A stretch of 38,393 nt of DNA from a virus, in the IMG/VR virus record IMGVR_UViG_3300032086_000691, positions 1 through 38,393 of that record. One strand, written 5' to 3'. Position numbers and translations under genes: made by a program. Below the pieces are notes generated by a model. The model saw only the letters and a program-made list of their open reading frames with translations, searched no databases and was not told the DNA's origin. Position 1 is the stretch's first letter. Each line of letters begins with the position of its first letter. Shown in pieces: positions 14,854 to 22,385 of the stretch.

Positions 14854-15352
14854 ACAGTGGATTGTTGAGGAGCTTAGTGTTCCTGACCCAGATTTAAACA
14901 ATATCTGGCCCTGTCCATACGCAAAGAAAGCTTGGTTCGAGAACCAAGTAAAGGTAATCGAAACAGAAGATGACTTCTGGGACGTTGTAAACGAAGAGGT
15001 TGATAATTTTAATGACGACTATGAGGTTGTCATTGTGGCACAGCAAGAACCGTTTTGTGAGTATGAGGATCTTGAAGTCTCATGTATGGCACTAAACAGA
15101 TGGTTTGCGCAAAAGGGAATGAACATCTGGCTGTTGTCGTTTCAACACGACATAACTATGGTGTTTATACAACGGTTGTCAAAACTTGATGATGCAAGTG
15201 CAAAGCTGCTGAAAAAAGGTTATTATGACAACTATGATGATGATGACTTTGACAACCTAATAGCCGAGCGTTCGGCAAGGAGATTATACGATGCCAGGAA
15301 TGATGCGTGGAAAAAAGAAGCCCATGAGAATGATGCGGGGCGGTGCGGCTAA
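14831..15352 (+). CDS. Acidic conserved protein of unknown function
   Basis: The 173-residue acidic protein (many Asp/Glu, with a DDDDF stretch) stands out among strongly basic neighbours. WPCPYAKKAWF (about 26-36) and a predicted alpha/beta segment FAQKGMNIWLLSFQHDITMVFIQRLSKL are notable. I do not recognise a family. Being strongly acidic beside basic microproteins, it might bind or neutralise them; this is a guess. Its last 62 bases overlap the repeat microprotein at 15291 in another frame, so its C-terminal end is dictated partly by that repeat. Confidence 0.72.
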   Translation: MDVKEELEQWIVEELSVPDPDLNNIWPCPYAKKAWFENQVKVIETEDDFWDVVNEEVDNFNDDYEVVIVAQQEPFCEYEDLEVSCMALNRWFAQKGMNIWLLSFQHDITMVFIQRLSKLDDASAKLLKKGYYDNYDDDDFDNLIAERSARRLYDARNDAWKKEAHENDAGRCG

Positions 15353-15431
15353 AAAGCCCATGAGAATGATGCGTGGTGGTGCTGCTAAGAAACCTCTAAG
15401 AATGAAGCGCGGCGGATCGGCTAAGAAGTAA
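15291..15431 (+). CDS. 46-residue Met/Arg/Gly repeat microprotein
   Basis: The gene has a perfect AAGGAG site before its ATG. The product is MPGMMRGK followed by three copies of a 12-residue unit KKPMRMMRGGAA (the third is KKPLRMKRGGSA) and KK. It has no cysteine and is strongly basic with many Met. I associate such Met/Arg/Gly tails with tiny proteins of uncultured marine phages. DNA compaction, RNA binding or a role in ejection are possible. It overlaps the acidic gene in a different frame, and its stop is directly followed by the adaptor gene. Confidence 0.78.
   Translation: MPGMMRGKKKPMRMMRGGAAKKPMRMMRGGAAKKPLRMKRGGSAKK
15315..15422 (+). repeat. Three 36-bp in-frame tandem repeats
   Basis: Units at 15315-15350, 15351-15386 and 15387-15422 each encode a 12-residue basic unit; the first two are nearly identical and the third has diverged. 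Copy number could vary by slippage in related phages. Confidence 0.93.
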
Positions 15432-16100
15432 ATGGCAACTTCAGGCTCAACAGACTTCGACCTCGACGTAGCTGAGATAATCGAAGAAGCATATGAGCGG
15501 TGTGGACTTGAGGTTCGCACCGGGTATGATGCCAAAACAGCACGTCGTTCTATGAACCTGATGTTTGCTGACTGGGCTAATCGTGGTCTTAACTTGTGGA
15601 CAGTAAAGCAGGCGACGCAAGCTTTAACACAGGGCACTGCTACTTACACGCTTGATGCTAACCACACAGACCTTCTTGAGGTTTCACTTCGGCGCAGCGG
15701 TGTAGATCAGGAACTTACGCGCATGTCGCGTGGGCAGTATCTAGGCTTGCCAAACAAAACAACACAAGGAAAACCAAGTCAGTATTACTTCAACAGACAA
15801 AGTGCTCCGCAGATTACTTTGTGGGCTACTCCAGAAAACTCAACCGACACACTTGTGTATTACTATGTAAAGCGGATTGAAGACGTAGATACGTTAGCCA
15901 ACACGACTGACGCACCGTTCCGGTTCCTGCCTTGCATGGTTGCAGGCTTGGCGTATTACCTGTCAATTAAAAGAGCACCAGAGCGGGTGCAGCTTTTAAA
16001 GTCTGTGTATGAAGAAGAGTTCCAACGCGCAGCGGATGAGGACGAAGATAGAGTACCGTTGAAGTTACAGCCTAGTATTTCTTATCTTCGGGTAAACTAA
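15432..16100 (+). CDS. Head-tail adaptor (P22 gp4-like / connector)
   Basis: This would bind the portal after packaging and lengthen the channel toward the tail. The 222-residue product begins with a helical domain, LDVAEIIEEAYERCGLEVRTG, then RRSMNLMFADWANRGLNLWTV (about 40-60). Together these resemble the N-terminal fold of P22 gp4 and related podovirus adaptors. A beta segment and a C-terminal helix (KRAPERVQLLKSVYEEEFQRA) follow. The gene sits between the basic cluster and the tail genes and overlaps the next start (TAATG). Family placement is by resemblance only. Confidence 0.77.
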   Translation: MATSGSTDFDLDVAEIIEEAYERCGLEVRTGYDAKTARRSMNLMFADWANRGLNLWTVKQATQALTQGTATYTLDANHTDLLEVSLRRSGVDQELTRMSRGQYLGLPNKTTQGKPSQYYFNRQSAPQITLWATPENSTDTLVYYYVKRIEDVDTLANTTDAPFRFLPCMVAGLAYYLSIKRAPERVQLLKSVYEEEFQRAADEDEDRVPLKLQPSISYLRVN

Positions 16101-16678
16101 TGGCTAGATACGCATCTGGAAAATATGCTTACGGTATATCAGACCGTTCTGGTTTTCGTTATCGTCTTGCTGACATGATAACGGAATGGAACGGTCTTAA
16201 AGTAGGTCCAGATGAGTATGAGCCAAAGCACCCACAGTTAGAACCCATATCCCCTGGTTCAGACCCACAAGCACTTTTTGAACCCAGACCAGACACAAGC
16301 ACAGAGGTGGCTGTTCAAAGGCTTTTGATAAAAAACCCGTTCCAATCAGGTTCTCCGGGTTCTCCGATAATTACGGTGTTTGAACCTTCTCATGGTCGCA
16401 GCACATCAGATGCTGTTGCTTTTCGTAAAGTGGAGGCGTTTGATGGATTTTCAGAAGCTAGTCTTGAAAAAGCTACAGGATATACAATTACAGTTGTCGA
16501 TGCTGATTCGTACACAATCACCATCGTCGGAGGTGAAACAGCAACAATCGGTAACGCACGAGGCGGCGGTGACAATGCGACCTCTGGGCCGGGGACTGCT
16601 GCTGCAACAACAGCATCGACCTTTGATGCGACAAATGTTACACTCGATTCGGCAACTAAGACTTTTGACGAGGGCTAA
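16100..16678 (+). CDS. Virion structural protein
   Basis: The 192-residue protein opens MARYASGKYAYGISDRSGF, then RLADMITEWNGLKVGPDEYEPKHPQLEP (about 22-49). I associate this with a conserved family in marine phage neck or tail modules. The second half is Ser/Thr/Gly/Ala-rich and ends in a threonine-rich low-complexity tail. It lies between the adaptor and cupredoxin-like genes. It may be a minor neck protein or a plug; nothing decisive is visible. Confidence 0.72.
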   Translation: MARYASGKYAYGISDRSGFRYRLADMITEWNGLKVGPDEYEPKHPQLEPISPGSDPQALFEPRPDTSTEVAVQRLLIKNPFQSGSPGSPIITVFEPSHGRSTSDAVAFRKVEAFDGFSEASLEKATGYTITVVDADSYTITIVGGETATIGNARGGGDNATSGPGTAAATTASTFDATNVTLDSATKTFDEG

Positions 16679-17329
16679 ATGGCAAAACAAACAGTAGGAA
16701 TTGGCTCTGCCGCAAACGATGGCACTGGTGATACTCTGCGTGATGGCGCAGATAAGATTAATGATAACTTCACCGAAATTTACAATGCGTTGGGTGATGG
16801 CACCACATTAACGGATATTATTAACGCCTCTGGTTTACTTGATGTAAGTTCTGGTGCAAACAAAATTGTTTTTTATTACGCTGCTTTGACTGATTTACCA
16901 AGCGCATCAACCTATCATGGTGCAGTCGCCCATGTTCATGCAACTGGTGGTCTGTACTTTGCTCATGGTGGCAATTGGATACGTTTAAACGATGAGGTCA
17001 GTGGCCCGACAACCACATACACAACAACGGGGGCTACGGGTTCTGCCTACACTTTTTCTGGGCCAGGTGCTACTGCTGGCAACAACCCTAACTTTACCTT
17101 TTACAAAGGTCACACATATTTAATTGACAACTCTTCTTACGTCAGCAGCCACCCTTTGCAAATACGAACATCTTCTGGTGGCTCTGCTTTTACAACAGGA
17201 GTTACGGATAACTACAACAGCACCTCCGGGCTAACTCAGTTCATTGTGCCACACGAGCCTAGTGACACTTCGTTAGTTTATCAGTGTACTGTTCACAGCA
17301 GCATGGTTGGAAACATAACAATAGTATAG
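16679..17329 (+). CDS. Structural protein with cupredoxin-like C-terminal domain
   Basis: Of the 216 residues, the N-terminal part (about 6-38, VGIGSAANDGTGDTLRDGAD...NFTEIYN) is a recurring phage virion-anchor pattern. The middle (about 64-106) contains AHVHATGGLYFAHGGNW. The C-terminal domain (about 120-216) carries H158 in SSHPLQI and C203-x2-H206-x2-M209 in YQCTVHSSM, matching the His-Cys-His-Met order of type I copper sites (plastocyanin has C-x2-H-x4-M). So a cupredoxin fold and perhaps copper binding are likely. Copper binding is inferred, not shown. The site might also be used only structurally. Confidence 0.72.
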   Translation: MAKQTVGIGSAANDGTGDTLRDGADKINDNFTEIYNALGDGTTLTDIINASGLLDVSSGANKIVFYYAALTDLPSASTYHGAVAHVHATGGLYFAHGGNWIRLNDEVSGPTTTYTTTGATGSAYTFSGPGATAGNNPNFTFYKGHTYLIDNSSYVSSHPLQIRTSSGGSAFTTGVTDNYNSTSGLTQFIVPHEPSDTSLVYQCTVHSSMVGNITIV

Positions 17330-17341
17330 TGAGCAGGTAAC

Positions 17342-17989
17342 ATGTCTTTTACATACGCACAACTCAAACAAGCTATCCAAGATTTTGCAGAAAACACGGA
17401 AACATCTTTCGTCACCAACCTGCCCGTGTTTATTCGTGGTGCAGAAGATCGTATCTTCACACTTGTTGACCTTGAGTTGTTTCGTAAGAACGCCACGTCT
17501 GCGTTAACAAATGCTGACCCATACCTGTCTGTTCCTACAGACTACCTTGCGCCGTTTTCTTTTCAAATTACAACAGCGTCGAACAAAGTATTCTTAGACT
17601 TTAAGGATGTAAACTTTGTTCAGCAGTATTCCATAGACACAGGCGCAAACGCTAGACCAAAATACTACAGTATTTACGACGTGGATAATTTTATTGTTGG
17701 CCCTACTCCAGACAGCAATTACACAGTAGAGCTACATTATTACTATAGACCAGCTAGTATCACTGCTGGGCTTGATTCAGCAACATCGTGGTTGAGCGAA
17801 AACGCCCCTAACGCTCTTCTTTACGGCTCACTTGTGGAAGCGTATACTTACATGAAAGGTGAGCAGGATATGATGCAACTGTACGAACAAAGGTTCGCGC
17901 AGGAGATTCAGCGTTTGAAAGACTTGGCGGAAGCTAGAGAAAACTCAGACGCTAATCGTAGGGGCTTACCTGATAGGCCAAGGACTTAG
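17342..17989 (+). CDS. Phage adaptor protein (SU10-adaptor-like)
   Basis: The 215-residue protein starts MSFTYAQLKQAIQDFAENTE and contains FIRGAEDRIFTLVDLELFRKN (about 30-50), then a beta region (about 60-130) and a C-terminal helical part (SLVEAYTYMKGEQDMMQLYEQRFAQE). This resembles the adaptor family seen in Escherichia phage SU10 and many podoviruses, which binds portal or nozzle. Two adaptor-type genes (this one and 15432) fit a short tail built from stacked rings. A ribosome binding site, GAGCAGG, lies upstream. Confidence 0.8.
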   Translation: MSFTYAQLKQAIQDFAENTETSFVTNLPVFIRGAEDRIFTLVDLELFRKNATSALTNADPYLSVPTDYLAPFSFQITTASNKVFLDFKDVNFVQQYSIDTGANARPKYYSIYDVDNFIVGPTPDSNYTVELHYYYRPASITAGLDSATSWLSENAPNALLYGSLVEAYTYMKGEQDMMQLYEQRFAQEIQRLKDLAEARENSDANRRGLPDRPRT

Positions 17990-17998
17990 GAGTAACAA

Positions 17999-18427
17999 AT
18001 GGCAACAAGTAACGCAGCAACCACTTACCTTGAGAATAAAATACTTAGTTTTATTTTTAAGAATAATGCTGGTTCATTCGCAACACCGGGCGACAGCATA
18101 TATGTTGGCTTGGCAACAGCAGTTTCTGACGCAGAGGCTGGTTCATTAACAGAAGCAACTTTTGGTTCGTATGCACGACAGCAAGTGACCGCAGCTAACT
18201 GGACACTAGCCTCCGCAAGTACGGATCAACAGACAGTTACCAACGCAGCTAATATTGAGTTTCCGGCATCAACTGGAACCAGTAACACTGTGACACATGC
18301 ATTTATTGTAGATGCGGCCTCAAGCGGTAACATTCTGTTTGTCGGTGCATTGGATGCAAACAAGACTATTGCTACGGGGGATATCTTCCGTATCAACGCT
18401 GGGAATCTTACAATCGAGTTGAAGTAA
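17999..18427 (+). CDS. Tail-fibre-type structural protein
   Basis: The 142-residue beta protein (MATSNAATTYLENKILSFIF...) contains DSIYVGLATAVSD and FGSYARQQVTAANWT, followed by INAGNLTIEL at the end. I associate this order of segments with a family of phage tail or baseplate-like structural proteins. A strong AGGAGT precedes the start. It begins the long receptor-binding region. It might connect adaptor and fibres. No enzymatic motif is present. Confidence 0.72.
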   Translation: MATSNAATTYLENKILSFIFKNNAGSFATPGDSIYVGLATAVSDAEAGSLTEATFGSYARQQVTAANWTLASASTDQQTVTNAANIEFPASTGTSNTVTHAFIVDAASSGNILFVGALDANKTIATGDIFRINAGNLTIELK

Positions 18428-18807
18428 TGGCTCTTGTTCTGAAAGACCGCGTGAAAGAAACAACAACCACAACGGGCACTGGCACATATACGCTTGCTGG
18501 TGCGGTAGGTGGTTTTGAGGCATTTAGTCAAATAGGTGATGGTAACACTACCTATTATTCTTGCACGGATGGAACCGACTTTGAGATAGGTATTGGAACC
18601 TATACTGCATCTGGTACAACCTTGGCCCGTACCACAATTTTGCAGTCTAGCAATTCCGATAATGCTGTTAGTTGGTCAGCAGGCACCCGCACCATCTTCT
18701 GTACGTTGCCAGCAGAGAAGATGATATTTAATGACGCGAGTGGAACCGCGCAGAACTTTACAGAACAAGACCCGAATGCGTTGGCATTCGCAATAGCATT
18801 GGGATAG
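18427..18807 (+). CDS. Tail structural protein
   Basis: The 126-residue protein (MALVLKDRVKETTTTTGTGTYTLAGAVGGF...) carries SQIGDGNTTYYSCTDGTDFEIGIGTYTASGTTL and RTIFCTLPAEKM. I associate this arrangement with a conserved beta-domain protein of phages, which would act in the tail or fibre base. Two cysteines are separated widely. It overlaps the previous stop (TAATG) and is separated by four bases from the next gene. Confidence 0.76.
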   Translation: MALVLKDRVKETTTTTGTGTYTLAGAVGGFEAFSQIGDGNTTYYSCTDGTDFEIGIGTYTASGTTLARTTILQSSNSDNAVSWSAGTRTIFCTLPAEKMIFNDASGTAQNFTEQDPNALAFAIALG

Positions 18808-18811
18808 AAAA

Positions 18812-19141
18812 ATGGCTAACGCATTTAAAACATTTACAGACACCGCAGTGGGGACAGCCAACGCAGATGTTTATACCTGCCCCAGCGCGACAGAAACAAC
18901 AATCATCGGCTTGAACATTGCCAACATATTGGCGGTTTCAATCACGGTAAACGTACAGCTAATCAATAACGATGGCGACAATGTGCATATTGTAAAGTCA
19001 GCCATTGTCCCTGTTGGTTCGTCACTGGTAGCAGTTGGTGGCGACCAGAAGATTGTGATGAATGCTTCTGACATCTTGAGGATAACAGCAAGTCAAGCAT
19101 CAGCGGCGGATGTAACACTGTCTGTTCTGGAGATTACCTAA
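18812..19141 (+). CDS. Small tail/fibre structural protein
   Basis: The 109-residue beta-rich protein has the segments TIIGLNIANILAVSITVNVQLI and SSLVAVGGDQKIVMNASDILRI, resembling a small beta-sandwich. It is hydrophilic at its ends with one Cys. I associate small proteins like it with marine phage tail modules, but with no assigned function. It sits directly before the first receptor-binding array gene, overlapping its start (TAATG). Confidence 0.73.
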   Translation: MANAFKTFTDTAVGTANADVYTCPSATETTIIGLNIANILAVSITVNVQLINNDGDNVHIVKSAIVPVGSSLVAVGGDQKIVMNASDILRITASQASAADVTLSVLEIT

Positions 19142-19689
19142 TGGCGTTAAGTACCATAGGTGCAAATCAAATAGCTTCAATTACTTCTGCGGCTATGCCT
19201 ACTGGTTCTGTGTTGCAAGTGCAACGCACTCAGTTTACTGGCACAAATACTGTATCTGGTTCTGCTGGTGCTGATCTTGTTGTATCAGATTTGACAGTAA
19301 ACATCACTCCTATTTCTACGTCTAGCATTATTAGAATTGATGCAATGGTCAATGGCGAATGGTCTAACCAAGCCGGAAGTTATCAAAGCGTTTGGTTTTT
19401 CTTTAGAGATAGTACAAAATTGTCTCATGCAACAGCGGGTAATAGGCCAACAGGCATTATGATGGGAACTGGAATTACTTATGATGTACAAAATGCCGAC
19501 TCTACACCAGAACACGTTACCTATTCTTATTTTGATTCACCTAGCAGCACATCTCAAATAACATATAAAGTAGGTTTTAACCAAACTGCTGGTTATAGTT
19601 GGTATTTGAACAGAACTGTAGGTGATACAGATACTGCTTCTTATGAAAGAGGTACATCTTTTATTAGCGTGACGGAGATAGCTGGATAA
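19141..19689 (+). CDS. Receptor-binding/fibre protein, family A (copy 1)
   Basis: The 182-residue beta protein (family A here) contains PTGSVLQVQRTQFTG (about 20-34), NITPISTSSIIRI (about 58-70), YSYFDSPSSTSQITYKV (about 127-143), YLNRTVGDTD (about 154-163) and ends SVTEIAG. Three other genes (20625, 22386, 23873) share these landmarks. Beta-rich fibres ending in a conserved jelly-roll-like domain are typical host-recognition proteins. Its stop overlaps the family C gene that follows. It may form a trimeric spike, but binding specificity cannot be read. Confidence 0.75.
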   Translation: MALSTIGANQIASITSAAMPTGSVLQVQRTQFTGTNTVSGSAGADLVVSDLTVNITPISTSSIIRIDAMVNGEWSNQAGSYQSVWFFFRDSTKLSHATAGNRPTGIMMGTGITYDVQNADSTPEHVTYSYFDSPSSTSQITYKVGFNQTAGYSWYLNRTVGDTDTASYERGTSFISVTEIAG

Positions 19690-20615
19690 TGGCATACATC
19701 GGCGCACAACCAAATAAACAGTTAACGAAGACAACGAGCCAGTCCTTCAACGGCACAGGTTCGGCGACCGCGTTTACACTTAACCGCGCCGTGAACACTG
19801 GTGAAGAGCTAGAGGTATTTGTTGACAACGTGCAGCAGGAGCCTGGATCTGGTAAGTCATACACAGCCACAGGAACTACCTTGACGTTTGACGAAGCCCC
19901 GCCGTCTGGTACGGGTAACGTGTACGTTATATATCGTGGTCAGGCAGAAGTAACAACACGGCTGGAAGCACCAGACCTTTCTATTACAACGGCAAAGATT
20001 GTTGACGCAAATGTAACCAATGTCAAGATAGACACAATGGCGGCAAGCAAGTTGACAGGTGCATTACCAGCTATAGATGGGTCTGCACTTACTGGTCTTA
20101 GCAGTACTAATGTCAAAGAGCAACTTGCTATGATATGCGATGGTCAAAACTACACTGTTTCTAGCGGAACTTACACTCCTACAAATGTTACTGCGGTACA
20201 AGAATTAACGACTAGCTACGTTACTGTAACTGGTTCTGAAATTTCATATACCCCACCATCAGGAACAACTTGCGTAATATACGATTTTCATTGTCAGTTT
20301 GCTTTTAAAGATGCCAATGGTATTGCCCATTTTAGGTTTTACATTGATTCAGATGAAGTGACAAATCAAAGGCTAAATATAAGTGGGCAATATCCAGAAG
20401 TAATGCAAAGTTTAAGGTATGTAATTCCTATTGGCGGCACAGCAAGCACCGCAACTGGTAGACAAGCTACATGGACATCAGCAAAAACTCTTAAAATTCA
20501 ATCAAGAGAATATGGTTCATCAAATGAAGGAAGACTTCATAGCACTGTTTATTTTGATGGCATTGGAACTAATACCTTTCATCAGCCTAATTTAATTATT
20601 ACGGCTTTGGGATAG
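19689..20615 (+). CDS. Fibre protein, family C head plus variable tip (copy 1)
   Basis: The 308-residue protein's N-terminal half (1-90) contains TSQSFNGTGSATAFTLNRAV, VDNVQQEPGSGKSYTATGTT and LTFDEAPPSGTGNVYVIYRG, the anchor domain shared with the gene at 21140. A Ser/Thr/Ala-rich linker (about 95-135) leads to a different C-terminal beta domain (TPPSGTTCVIYDFHCQFAFK, IAHFRFYIDSDEVTN), so this looks like a swapped tip. The gene starts in a TAATG overlap with family A copy 1. The role is probably host binding. Confidence 0.76.
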   Translation: MAYIGAQPNKQLTKTTSQSFNGTGSATAFTLNRAVNTGEELEVFVDNVQQEPGSGKSYTATGTTLTFDEAPPSGTGNVYVIYRGQAEVTTRLEAPDLSITTAKIVDANVTNVKIDTMAASKLTGALPAIDGSALTGLSSTNVKEQLAMICDGQNYTVSSGTYTPTNVTAVQELTTSYVTVTGSEISYTPPSGTTCVIYDFHCQFAFKDANGIAHFRFYIDSDEVTNQRLNISGQYPEVMQSLRYVIPIGGTASTATGRQATWTSAKTLKIQSREYGSSNEGRLHSTVYFDGIGTNTFHQPNLIITALG

Positions 20616-20624
20616 GAGTTTGAA

Positions 20625-21140
20625 ATGCCATTAAGCAAAATTAAAACAAACTCTTTGGCAACTGGTGCTGTAGGTACAAGTCAGTTAGCAACTGGTGCGA
20701 TTACCTCTGCGGTTATGCCTACTGGTTCTGTTATACAGGTCGTACAAGGTAGCACAACAACGGCTTCGTCTCACAGTTCGACTACGACTCTCACTGACAC
20801 TAATCTTTCTGCATCAATAACACCTTCATCAGCATCAAATAAAATTCTCGTGACAATACAGCAACATTGTTATTGTTTAAGATACGGCGGAACAATAGTT
20901 ATTCTAAGAGGAAGCACCAATATTTCAGCGGTAACAGATACCTATCAACAGTATATAAATCCCGGAACAAATGCATCTTTCAGATGGTATACTACACAAA
21001 GTCAATTAGATAGTCCTAATACTACAAGTGCAGTTACCTATAAGACACAGGCGAAGTCCTATGACGCTAGTAACCCACTAGAGTGTCAAAAAAGCGGCCG
21101 TTGGACTAGCTTTATTACTTTGATGGAAATAGTTGGATAA
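20625..21140 (+). CDS. Receptor-binding/fibre protein, family A (copy 2)
   Basis: The 171-residue family A member has VMPTGSVIQVVQGSTT, SITPSSASNKILV, LDSPNTTSAVTYKT and ends TLMEIVG. It matches copy 1 at DNA level around its conserved head (29 of 31 bases over 20701-20731 against 19181-19211) but has diverged in the middle. The first 22 residues (LSKIKTNSLATGAVGTSQLAT) look like an anchor. It is followed by family C copy 2 in a TAATG overlap, repeating the A-then-C order seen just upstream. Confidence 0.75.
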   Translation: MPLSKIKTNSLATGAVGTSQLATGAITSAVMPTGSVIQVVQGSTTTASSHSSTTTLTDTNLSASITPSSASNKILVTIQQHCYCLRYGGTIVILRGSTNISAVTDTYQQYINPGTNASFRWYTTQSQLDSPNTTSAVTYKTQAKSYDASNPLECQKSGRWTSFITLMEIVG

Positions 21141-21868
21141 TGGCATATATAGGCATAGACCCAAATGTAGGCGATATAACCTTTCAAAGGTTTACGGGTG
21201 ATGGAAGCGCAACTGCGTTTACGTTGGCACAAAGCGTTGTTAGCGGTGAGGCACTAATTGTAACAATCGGTAACGTAGTGCAAGAGCCGGGTATAGGCAA
21301 GGCATATACCGCGCAAGGAACAACACTAACCTTTTCTGCCGCTCCAGCTAATGGCGATGTAATTACTGTACGCTTCTTTGGTCGTGCCGTAGACCAGCCT
21401 ACCAGCTTTGCAATGCAGTTGTTTAAGTATACAGCAACAGCAAGCCAAACCGCGTTTACAGGTGCGGATGCTAACGGTGCGATACTGGCCTTCTCTGGTA
21501 ACGATGTAGACGTATATCTAAACGGTGTGCATCTTGATAGTTCAGACTTTACCGCCAGCAATGGCGATACGATCACACTTGGTTCTGGTGCAACGGTAAA
21601 CGATGAGTTAGTTATCCGCGCCTTCCGCGCCTTTACTGTGACTGATACAGTTAGCAAGTCCAGCGGCGGTACGTTTGCGGCTGAGATTACAGCGACACAG
21701 TTTCAGACTACAAACACCACGGTTGATACTGCTGTATTCCGCACCAATGGACAAAGTGTCAGTGAAGATACTACAATAGCATCAACCAAGAACGCATTGG
21801 CGATTGGTCCTCTGACCATAAGCTCATCAACTACAATTACCGTTAGCGGTAATCTGACAATACTGTGA
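21140..21868 (+). CDS. Fibre protein, family C (copy 2)
   Basis: The 242-residue protein begins MAYIGIDPNVGDITFQRFTGDGS and contains IGNVVQEPGIGKAYTAQGTT and TFSAAPANGDVITVRFFG, matching the head of the 19689 protein. The middle has another such beta unit (TGADANGAILAFSGNDVDVYLNG). The end is Thr/Ser-rich (TISSSTTITVSGNLTIL). This looks like an array of beta repeats in a fibre shaft. No enzymatic motif was found. Confidence 0.75.
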   Translation: MAYIGIDPNVGDITFQRFTGDGSATAFTLAQSVVSGEALIVTIGNVVQEPGIGKAYTAQGTTLTFSAAPANGDVITVRFFGRAVDQPTSFAMQLFKYTATASQTAFTGADANGAILAFSGNDVDVYLNGVHLDSSDFTASNGDTITLGSGATVNDELVIRAFRAFTVTDTVSKSSGGTFAAEITATQFQTTNTTVDTAVFRTNGQSVSEDTTIASTKNALAIGPLTISSSTTITVSGNLTIL

Positions 21869-21875
21869 GGCACGG

Positions 21876-22382
21876 ATGGCTTCGATACTAAATGTAGACC
21901 AGATAAGAACTGCGGCAGGCACAAGTGCCATGACGTTTGATAGCGGTGGTCGGGTGACTCAGCCAACTAAACCAATTTTTTATGCTACTGCTGATAGCAC
22001 TATCAGTTTGACAACTAGCTACGCTGAAATTACGGCTTTTAGCAACGCTCATGTAAATGTGGGAAGTCACTACAATACATCAACAGGCAGATTTACCGCA
22101 CCTGTTGCAGGGGTTTATAATTTTGGTGTTAATTCCATCGGCAATGCTGTCGATACCGTTTACAGATTTAGACTTTATAAAAACGGAAGCAGCCTGAATA
22201 ACTATGAATATAGAATACAAACAGAGGGCGGTTCTTATGGCACAAATGGTGAGTTTTGTGTGGTCACTTCTTTGAGTGCATCTGATTACATTTCAATTTT
22301 TGCAAAATCTGATAATGGCACAGACGCCTATTCTGACAGCAATTTTAGATACACCTATTTTCGTGGAGAACTGGTGGGTTAA
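21876..22382 (+). CDS. Fibre tip with C1q/TNF-like domain, family B (copy 1)
   Basis: The 168-residue protein starts with SILNVDQIRTAAGTSAMTFD and a GGRVTQPTKPIF segment, then NVGSHYNTSTGRFTAPVAGVYNFG (about 62-85), a core feature of C1q-like trimeric beta domains. It continues to a beta C-terminus (SNFRYTYFRGELVG). C1q-like domains in phages are plausible receptor or glycan binders. The gene at 22931 has the same layout. Confidence 0.76.
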   Translation: MASILNVDQIRTAAGTSAMTFDSGGRVTQPTKPIFYATADSTISLTTSYAEITAFSNAHVNVGSHYNTSTGRFTAPVAGVYNFGVNSIGNAVDTVYRFRLYKNGSSLNNYEYRIQTEGGSYGTNGEFCVVTSLSASDYISIFAKSDNGTDAYSDSNFRYTYFRGELVG

Positions 22383-22385
22383 GTC

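Noticed and set aside
15315-15422. Tandem repeats as a CRISPR array
   Set aside because: The units are contiguous with no spacers and are in-frame coding repeats.
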